From: Pseudofabraea citricarpa
Taxonomy: Eukaryota; Ascomycota; Leotiomycetes; Helotiales; Dermateaceae
Direction of reading: 5' to 3'
Length of the DNA stretch: 64,000 nt
Assembly: GCA_029641185.1 (NCBI GenBank)
Contig: JAPWGK010000005.1
Location: 1,798,001-1,862,000 of the forward strand
Shown here: positions 55,719 to 64,000 of the stretch, one piece after another
Position numbering within the stretch: the first letter of the stretch is position 1
Layout: each line of letters opens with the position of its first letter
The notes under the pieces: model-generated
Told to the model about the DNA's origin: nothing
The model's database searches: none
Seen by the model: only the letters and a program-made list of their open reading frames with translations
Position numbers and translations under genes: made by a program

Positions 55719-58700
55719 AACAGAAAGAAGAAGAGGAAAAGACAAAGGAAACGAGGCAGGGCAAAAGTTTAAAAGTTTGATTTGGCCACACACCGCTCGA
55801 GGTACAGTACTGCCCACCTCGTTTCTTTTGGCACGAAACAGTACTGTACTGTAGAGTATGTGAGGTACAGTACGGGTAGGTATATTGGATGCAGGAACCA
55901 GGGGCGGTTTGGATGCAAGGGAAGGACCCCTTTTTTCTTTTTTCTTTTCTTTTCTTTCGGAGAGGTGGGTTTGCAGATGGAGGAGAGGCCTAATTTGTAA
56001 TTGTTCTTTTCTTTTCTTTCTTCTCTTAAGGGGTGGGGGAGGGAAGACATTGTGCTTAGCTCTACCCAGTGCTTTATAGAGCCAAAGCGCGATATTTGCG
56101 ACCGACCGACCACTTGCAAATGAAAAGGATTTGCTTCATATATCAGTGCTTAACTGTTGAGCGACTGACAACACACAATCTCCCAATTTCAGTAGACAGA
56201 AGAGGCTCGAACTCAACTTGAATAGTGGCATGATCCTCGAGAATCATGCCAACACCCTCAGTGATACGGTAGCAATGAAAAGGTCTAGTAACGGCGCAAA
56301 GGACATGCGAGCCTGTACCGTAGCTCGAATGCAGAACCGCAAAACGCCGATCAGATATGTGTATTCGAGGTACCTAAGACGGCACGCGGAGTCTTTGCAC
56401 GGCGGAGGAAAAAACGTTCTCACAAATCATGCGTCTTAACGTTTTAAAACAAAATGGATAATCAGACACCCGCAGAGAGTTCCCGATAAGTTTCGGCACC
56501 AGGTGTGTTAAGTTCACATGCTAATAGGGGGACTCGGCGCTGGATTGTGTTTCTACGGAAATTCTAAATGTTCTACAGTAGCTGAGCTTGTGAAGCTAGC
56601 TGGCTAATTTGCAGCTGCTTTAGAGTTCGGGACTATTTATACCACGAGCGAGCGAGCTGAACTCTCTGCGGACTTCTAGAAGACACGGTTGCTTTGGGAT
56701 GGTTTGGTGCACTATCGTCAATACGGTAGGCTGTGTTTGAGGTGGAGAGAGGATGAACAGGTTGATAACCTGGGTTGTTTATGGCGAGGCTCTTGAAGCA
56801 ATAGAAGACGAGGTAAACAATCGGTTCATAGATGATAATGTCTTCCTATAGCTAAAATCAATGCATGAAATGGAAAAATACATAGAGAGATTATCCTTTT
56901 GGGTAGGTCTACAATGTGGTCTCGGAAGGTTGTCACTAAGTGCTCTTCGCTTAACATTTGGTTGAGGACGTGAGAGTTTCAAGTGAGGTTGACGGGTATA
57001 GGTTTATCAAACTAAAACTTACTAAGTTCGCTCTATATGAGATTATTTCCTGCGTTCAATTTTTTTAGTTCTAAAATATGGGGTTGATTTAGAAGCATTC
57101 TGACGCTCTGCCATCGTCAAAAGGAGCTCGCTAAGCGGGTTCAACAACCAAGATTAACCTCCTACACAATATAGTAATGAGCAAATATCCTATTCGAAAT
57201 AACTCAGAGGGGCGAGGGGCCATCCTTTGCAGCATAAAAAGAAATTAATGAGGGATCCCATTCTTGACCCGAAGAGCTTACTAAGAGTTGCACGGTACTT
57301 TGTAAGTCACAGAATAGTTTCTTGTAAGTGATCGAGAGGGCAAAACTTGACAAAGTCAAGTGCTGTAATTCGTGGCTAAGCAACTTTGTAACAGGCTGCG
57401 TCATCATGGTGTGGGGATCTTTCTCTGGCTTTGATGATCCATGTTGCTGTGTATAATTATAACAATGATTCGCTATGACCTAGCAGTTGTCCAATGGCAG
57501 CAGCTATGTTTCGTAAGGGTCTGACTGTTTGTGGGATGGCCATAACACAGTATAAAGCCACCAGTAATTCAACCCCAGATCCAGTAACACGGCCCATGCT
57601 TATTCGTTCCGATTACGATGCTCACTGAGCCACGAATTCCGCTGGGAGTTTGCGTTGCACAGTCCGACGTGTAAAGTACTCATCCTCTGTTCCTGAGCTC
57701 CAGCTGAGGCGATGGTCATGCTGCCAATCGGAATGGATGGTTGCACCAGCTGTGTGCCTTGCTTTCACGTGCCGGCTGAGCGGCCCGATCACGTGGACGG
57801 ATAGCGACCCGGGACTGGTTTTCTGCCTGGATGCTCAGGTGAAGAGTTCATCAGGGCGCGCAGTCTATTGGACAGTTAGTAGACAGCCACTTTCCGCGTG
57901 GGCTGATTCTCTCTCTCCTCCAACAACGCAAACAACCAGTTCATACAACATCGAATACCATCTGCAGCGAACATGTCAGCGCTGGGCCATACAACTACAG
58001 ACGAAGACGGATACAAGTCTTAAGTGGCCTAGTTAAGAACAGGGTCGAGCTTATCGAACGAAGAATTTTCGCGAAGACGCCAAGCGGTTGGTCCGACTCT
58101 GGTGCCTTGTGCCTTGTCGACGAGGTCCCTTGTGCTGGGCCTGAGCTTCCTTGCATTTTCACGAGCGAGCGAGCAAGCAAGCAATCAAGCAAGCAAGGCG
58201 TATGGAAGGGTGCAAGGCTGACGGCTGACTCGTCGGACTGCGACTTGTACGAAATAAGGTATCACCAACCACCAACGCGACGCTCTTGTTCTTGTATGTT
58301 GGGCGGTGTGCGAGGCAGAGGCAGGGAAGGCTTGGCCCTGTGGATAAGGTCGAGGCATCCTGCTTGCAAGTTGCGCGCCCCTCCTTCAGATCCTTGACGA
58401 TCATCCGAGAAAAGCCGTGCGAACTTCGACGATGACGTTCATGACGGCGATATCGACGGCAGACGTGATAATATGTCCGATAAGCTGAGAGCATGGCAGC
58501 ATGGCAGCATGGGAGCATGAGAAGATGGGAGCGTGGGAGACGTGGGAGTGTGAGAGCCTGGAGCCGGCGCTGCTGCTACTGCTGCTGTTGTAGCACCCAA
58601 CACTTCCGACTGCGGGAGGTGGAAGAGAGGGGGAGTGAGGAGTGACAGAGAGGGGTCATGAGGTTGGGGCTGAACAATATATTGACGAGGCCCTGTGTTT

Positions 58701-59149
58701 CCATTCCATCTGATAGTGACCATGCGCTCAGGTCCGGGTGGGTTGAGTGGTGGAAGTGGCCTGTAGGCTGAAGGCAAAAGTAAGGTTGAGGGGGGCAGGC
58801 TATGGCGCTGGCTGCTGGACTAGACCGGGCAGGCAAGGTACATTCAGGTACAATTATCATGAAACGCATCGACTAATCAAGCAGAGACCCGCCTGGCTTC
58901 ACTCGAAATAGCGTGCGTGCCTGCTCAGCACCCGCCTAAGCAGTCAGCACCTCCGCTGCTGGTGCTCGTCTCGTCCCCAACAGCCGCCGCCGCCCCTCTT
59001 GCACAATAATACGGTACGGGACCGTACACACACCTCTGGACTGTGGACTGTGGACTCTGGACTCTGCACTTCTTTTTGGGCCGCCTGCTGCTGCTGTTGC
59101 TGCTGCTTGCTGACCCCTATCGCATCGCAACCCTCCTGAACCACCATCC

Positions 59150-59329
59150 TGCAGCACCTCAACTGGACTGGGCTGGACTGTACTGGACTACACTGGATTG
59201 GACTACACTGCACTGCACTGCACTGTACTGGACGATATATCTTCCGCTCTGCCCTACTGTCCTGCTCCCTTGATTCCGCCCTCTCTTGTGGTACCCGTAC
59301 ATGTACCTGGCCAAATCCAACATCAGCAC

Positions 59330-59360
<31 letters not shown>

Positions 59361-59395
59361 CCAACACCACCACAACCACCACTCAACCACTCATT
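59150..59395. repeat. GGACT/CACTG tract followed by CCA/CAC-rich tract
   Basis: Interrupted pentamer tract (TGGACTACACTG... about 59164-59235) and a CCACCA/CAACCA-rich tract (about 59325-59390) in the leader region of the zinc-finger gene. Confidence 0.7.
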
Positions 59396-60259
59396 CCTCC
59401 ACAACCGCCGTCAGCGCTCCCGGGCTCGCTGCCTTCTAACTCGACAGCCACACACCTGTGATTGTGACTGTGACGGCGCGCGCACGATATTATTGACTGT
59501 CTGAACCTTCGTAATCGCCTCGCTTATCTGAGAGTGCTGGGATCGTCCTGAGTCTAGTGTTTAGCTCAAATCCCTCTTCGCCAGCCTTCGACCTTCGAAC
59601 TCTTCCCCTCCAACTTGCATCTCCAGGTCCAACTTCCCTCAGCTGCGCCGCCGACACATATACCCACGAACCTCCTGGCACCCACCCAGTCTCCTCGCCA
59701 TTCCTCTCCTCTCTGCATCGCAGAGTCGCGGCAGCATCATCCATTGCCTTAGACACATGCCGGAGACTTCCTGTCGCACTGACGTTTCCTTACCTGCCAA
59801 CATCCGTCCGTGTCGAGTCGAGCACGTTCACTCGGTCGCATAACCGCCTCCTCTTACCCTCCCCCGCCATCGTCTTATCGACAACCACTATCGCCAAATA
59901 ATCTCCTCATATAGCTTGGAGGAGAACCACTGCTCTATCCACCATCTGCAGAATCTTCGCCTTCACTCGTGCTCGAGTTGTGTTCCCAGCCGCGCTGCCC
60001 GTTGCAATCGAGGCTCGCATTCCCGACCAGCCAAGAGCAGACTTTGGTACCTGGTCAGCTTACAAAGAGCAACACAATTCATTTCATATGTCTTGATGCG
60101 CTGAGGTAGCATTTCCTTCATCACCCGACCACCTCATACCTCTCTCCTCCGACCTCCTTCGAATACCTTCATCCTCTCACCTCGCCTGTTGATCATCTCA
60201 GCCTCATTCGTCATACCTGCATATCATCCTAGCTTGATCAACGCTACTATCTGCCCACG

Positions 60260-62529
60260 ATGGCGACTTTTCGTCCGGTAAATACATCTCTCGCGCCAGA
60301 TGCATACAATCGCAATGGCGAAGAAACAACTCCGACGACACCAAGACCGAGTACTGCTCCCAGCGTCCAGCCGCACCCCATGGGTCGAGACGACGCAACA
60401 ACGCCGACGAGAGCTACATTCGGTGCCATGGCGAACCAACGACCACTTCCTGCATCGCCCTTTCCTTCCGCTCTATCCGTTCCGGTGAAGGCCGAATCTG
60501 ATCAGGCAGGTTTACATCGTGGCGACTCCCAACACTCGACCAAGTCCCGAGAGTCGGAAGATGTTGATATGGAAGATTCGGACGACGGCGAGGAAGGCTC
60601 GGACGAGGGCAGTGTCAATGCAGATGGGACCAGATCATCTAAGAAGAAGAAGTCACAACGATTCTACTGTACAGAATATCCGCCATGCACTCTGAGCTTC
60701 ACCCGAAGCGAACATCTGGCCAGGCATATCAGGTACGTGCACGGAGACTTGGATTGTGACTATGTACGCCCGCTAACACAAACAGAAAACATACTGGTGA
60801 AAGACCGTTTCAATGTCATTGTTCTCGGAGGTTTTCACGATTGGATAACCTTAGACAGCATGCCCAAACTGTGCATGTGAATGAAGAGATCCCACAAGAC
60901 TCGCTAGCTGCTACTGGAACTAGATTTCAAAGACAGGTACGTACGGATAGAGTGAGACCTCCTGGGAGTCGATCGAGAGCATCCACGGCTGGGAGTCAGA
61001 CTCCTCAGCGCGGTCATACTCGCAACGCCCTGTCAACCTCGAGCATCAGTTCGATTGGGTCTACCTACAGCCAAAGGGAAGACATGAGACGTCGCCCACC
61101 CCCTTTGGTTATGGCAGGCGACCCTCGTGCAAGGCTATCTCAAGATATGTATCGCCCAGAAAGTCCGGTTCAATATCAATATCGGCCTTCCTCTCCAGGT
61201 GGCTTCAGCACCCCAACATCGGCAACCTTTTCTACTGGTCAGAACAGTCCCAGGTGGAATTCGGCTATGCAGTCACCCATCTCATCACATTCACGCACCC
61301 AGAGCCTTTATGCTGGACATCGCACACCCGGCCGGCGGTTATCTGTTCCTTCGGCTGGAAACCCATTTCAATCTCCTCACGGCGGCTCTTATGGCCCACC
61401 GGTATTGGGATCGTACAATTCACCAAACCCGGGTCAGTACTCACCATCGGGTAGTACCATGCTTGCCAGTCCGACAACTTCTACGGCCAGTTCACAATGG
61501 TCAAGACGGGAATCGTTGACGAATGCGTCGGACGAAGCTTGGAGGCGCAGGACTTGGCACCCTGACACAGCCTCGCATTTCACAAGCAGACTGCAGAACG
61601 TTACCACTCCGAACTATTACTCTTCAGGACCCCCACCTCAGCCTACCAGTGTTCTGGGGAGCAACGCGCCCCCTCTTCAGATGCCCCGCCTTCCCGGAAT
61701 TGAGAGTTTTGACCCGCTTCCACGACCTGAGGCTGCCAGACCTGCGTCTCCGGTTCGTCGACCACCAAGTCCGATGATGATAGACTCGCCGACCAGAGCT
61801 CCAATCCAACCAACCAGGAATCCGTATGAGCAGGACAGAGCTTTGATGCCACAGCCAGCTGGGCACTATAGTGCTAGAGAAACATCTCAACTGGACGCAG
61901 GTCTGCAAAGAAATCTTGGACGACTTGATATCGCCCAAGGGCCTTCGGTACCAGATACAGCTGGGTCATGGGCCACCGAGGCCAATCGTGCTGTTCAAGC
62001 CCAGGCTGAGCAAGCTCGCGCACAACAAACTGTACGCTTCGAGCAGCCTGCATACTCATCACGAAATGGCCCCTCCAGTGCATACCATCATAGTGCTCCT
62101 CCCATTACGCCCAAAGAATCTAAACGACAGGCTTGGTATCATGGACCGATCTCTCAGCAGACGCAAGAACTCCGCCATCAACGCACTTCTCCGGCAGACT
62201 CAAGTAGCTCTGAAGGTGGTATCCCAGGAACTCCAAGCAGCGTTGCTGCAGCCGAGTACCATCCGACAATTGTTCACTCCAGCGGTCGTGTTGAATCAAA
62301 CGGTACCTCCCACGATGCTTGGGCAGGTCAGCAGCATACACCAAACGGCTATAGCAATTATCCTCCTCAGGGCGATGGAAGCTACACCTATGCCCCAGGA
62401 AACAACCAGCAAACGGTTCACCAAGGTGTCAGCCAGATGCCCAAAACGCAAGATAACAACATGCTTAGATTAGAGGCATTGGTTGCTGTAGCTACAAGCG
62501 AAGAAAATGTTGCTGCTACTGCTTATTAG
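60260..62529 (+). CDS. C2H2 zinc-finger transcription factor (Usv1/Rgm1-like)
   Basis: Nuclear DNA-binding regulator; target genes unknown. Exons 60260-60732 and 60786-62529; 738 residues. The N-terminal 130 residues are Pro/Ser/Thr-rich with a strongly acidic patch ([18 protein letters not shown]) and a Lys/Arg basic run (SSKKKKSQR) just before the fingers. Finger 1, [26 protein letters not shown], has C-x5-C; finger 2, [23 protein letters not shown], has only C-x1-C; the linker is HTGERP. The [10 protein letters not shown] and SRLDNLRQH recognition helices recall yeast Usv1/Rgm1 (my recollection). The intron falls inside finger 1 and the joined sequence restores [12 protein letters not shown]. 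The long C-terminal part is Ser/Pro/Gln-rich and disordered. A very long GC-rich leader precedes it. Confidence 0.9.
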
Positions 62530-64000
62530 GTTTACGAAGTCTACCGGTGCAACTACAGAAGATCGAGATTTCTTTTTGGTGTATATATTAACACAACATT
62601 TTCCTCGTCGTTCTTCTGAAGATACCCGGCATTTATATCTTTACTTTGCCAGTAACGAAATTACGATTTACAACTACGAATACAACGCTCACGCATGATG
62701 CTTCGATAACGAGTCTCACGATCCTACTTCTTGGGGGCGAGTTTCTTGGGAGGCTAGCCGAGCAAGCATTGGTCTTTTGCTTTACTTTGGAGTTATATTA
62801 GCATTCTTTTTAATGATTTTCTGCATGCGACTGCACTTTCAATTATTTGGAGGTTTTCCCATTTGGGGCCTTGTTCGGTTCTCAAGAAGATTTCCTTTGT
62901 GGTCTTGAGTGTGAGGGATTCATTGGGCTCGGCGGTACAGATATGCTTTGAGATACCCATACCCATGCGATCGCTTTTATCTGGGAGGAATGCGGTATAT
63001 GCCATGCGGTTTTTCTTTTCTTTTCTTTTTCTTTTTTCTGAGGATTGGGTTTCTGGGGAATTGAGGGGGATAGGTCAGCGTTTGAGCTTTTCTTGGCTTC
63101 TTATTTTCACGAATGGTCCAACACCGTACCTGCCGTGCCGTACCGTACCTGCCGTGCCGTACCGTACCGCGCCGTCTGCGATGATGGGATTTGTTAGATA
63201 ACCTTTGGTTTTTACTTTTTGCTCTCTCTCTACCTCAACTCAATCCACTACTCTATGATGAAACGGAATTCTTACGTGTCGCATGGGTGACGAACCTTCC
63301 TCTTGTTTCTCTCCATTTATGCTTAACCGTCTATCTGCGTTGGGCTGGTTTCAGGTACCGATTTTGTGACTTGGCGAAGTTGCCGTGAGGTTCTTTTTAG
63401 GTTTCGAGGTCTTGGAGGGAGTGATGTCATGTTATGTAGAGTAGACAATGAGAGGGGAAGGGGGATGAGGATCGGGTTTTATGTTGGATAGATGAGTTCC
63501 GTAGAGCTTGTACGGTGGAGAAGCTCGGGTGGTTCGGGTGGTTCGGGGTGGGTTGACCTTGGATGATCCATCTCTTGGCTCGGCTGCCGTCGCTTAAAAT
63601 TAATTAAGTACCTACAGTAGGACTCCCGTCAAGGAGCTGGGCTGGTGGGCTGGTGAGCTGGTGGACGGGGAGGTTCGTGGTGGATCTTGTGGAGTAAAAG
63701 GTAGAGAATTAGGGACAGAGAGAGTTCGACATTGATTGACTGATTGATTAGTATCTCCGAGTCCCATCTTTTGTTCCTCTTCCTCCCTCTCGGTATTGCA
63801 AGCAAATTATGCTGCTGTTCATTGTTGGTGGGCGCCCCGTGGCTTCTTACTTAGAATCCTGTGCGGTGGGTTCTGAGATTTTATTTTATTGAGTGAGGGA
63901 GGAAGGGATAGATGAACAAGCGAGCTTGGAGAATTGGTTGGTAGGTTGGGGTCGGTTAGGTGGTTTTGTTACGGCTGATTGTCAGACAGTTAAGTTAAAC
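62530..64000. other. 3' flank of the zinc-finger gene, no further gene
   Basis: Likely 3' UTR followed by intergenic DNA. A CCGTACCTGCCGTG-type tandem repeat sits at about 63123-63172. Short GGTTCGG repeats occur near 63525-63545. No supported exon up to the window end. Confidence 0.5.
63123..63172. repeat. 19-bp tandem repeat built of CCGTACC/GCCGT units
   Basis: Two full copies of CCGTACCTGCCGTGCCGTA in a row and a partial third one. Confidence 0.85.

Larger units (their letters stand above)
53437..60259. other. 6.8-kb gene-poor interval
   Basis: I found no supported gene. 53.5-55.4 kb is AT-rich with diverged short direct repeats at about 54660-54780 (CAGACAGAGAATCAAAG/CGGACAGAGAGAACCAAAG) and 54870-55000, possibly decayed repetitive DNA. 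55.5-57.4 kb is mixed; 57.5-60.2 kb is GC-rich with many simple repeats and is likely promoter and long leader of the zinc-finger gene. Confidence 0.45.

Noticed and set aside
32500..57000. Secondary-metabolite gene cluster
   Set aside because: SDR, hydrolase and PhzF-like genes are present, but there is no PKS, NRPS, terpene or prenyltransferase core gene and no pathway-specific zinc-cluster regulator.

Overview
The window looks like nuclear DNA of a filamentous ascomycete (Pezizomycotina; a Leotiomycete/Helotiales origin is my guess, not shown). The protein-coding genes are mostly split by short introns (about 46-150 nt) with GTRNGT-type donors, CTAAC/CTGAC-like branch sites and YAG acceptors. 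The families are typical of such fungi: an allantoinase, linker histone H1 with an Ala/Lys/Pro tail, PTH11/rhodopsin-like membrane proteins, a DUF1996-WSC secreted protein and a HCD-type protein kinase. I rebuilt exon structures by hand; every multi-exon model given keeps reading frame from start to stop.

Left part (1-31 kb, moderate GC) carries mainly housekeeping genes: ubiquitin-conjugating enzyme Ubc4 (-), glutaryl-CoA dehydrogenase (-), divergently FEN1/Rad27 nuclease (+), a Cys-rich hypothetical protein (-), a remarkable RRM protein (-), the PI4P 5-kinase Mss4 (-), allantoinase (-), histone H1 (+), tRNA-Ser(AGA) (-), a Gly/His-rich protein with a lipidation-type N terminus (+) and an NAD(P)-binding NmrA-like protein (-).

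Middle part (about 32.5-57 kb) is visibly AT-richer and gene-sparse, with fast-evolving accessory-type genes: two rhodopsin-like seven-helix proteins flanking a short-chain dehydrogenase, a secreted alpha/beta hydrolase, a protein kinase-like protein with HCD and DFS motifs, a 66-codon Cys-rich ORF, an orphan protein with an internal duplicated motif, a PhzF-family protein and a secreted DUF1996 protein with three WSC domains. No PKS/NRPS/terpene core enzyme is visible, so I do not call a metabolite cluster.

Right part (57-64 kb) is GC-richer again: a long leader/promoter region and a C2H2 zinc-finger regulator (+).

The most unusual structure is in the RRM gene (10.7-13.3 kb): a perfect-pitch 81-bp tandem array in which every unit is one 30-nt exon plus one 51-nt intron, so the gene has grown by copying whole exon-intron units; its first exon is itself built of eight 7-residue repeats. 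About 0.9 kb upstream of this gene's start codon lies an unrelated 13-copy degenerate repeat array (14.15-15.24 kb). Other notable points are a 5-nt microexon in FEN1 that encodes the catalytic Asp34, a decayed duplicate of the Ubc4 C-terminal coding end in its 3' flank, and two HGATAR sites in front of allantoinase.
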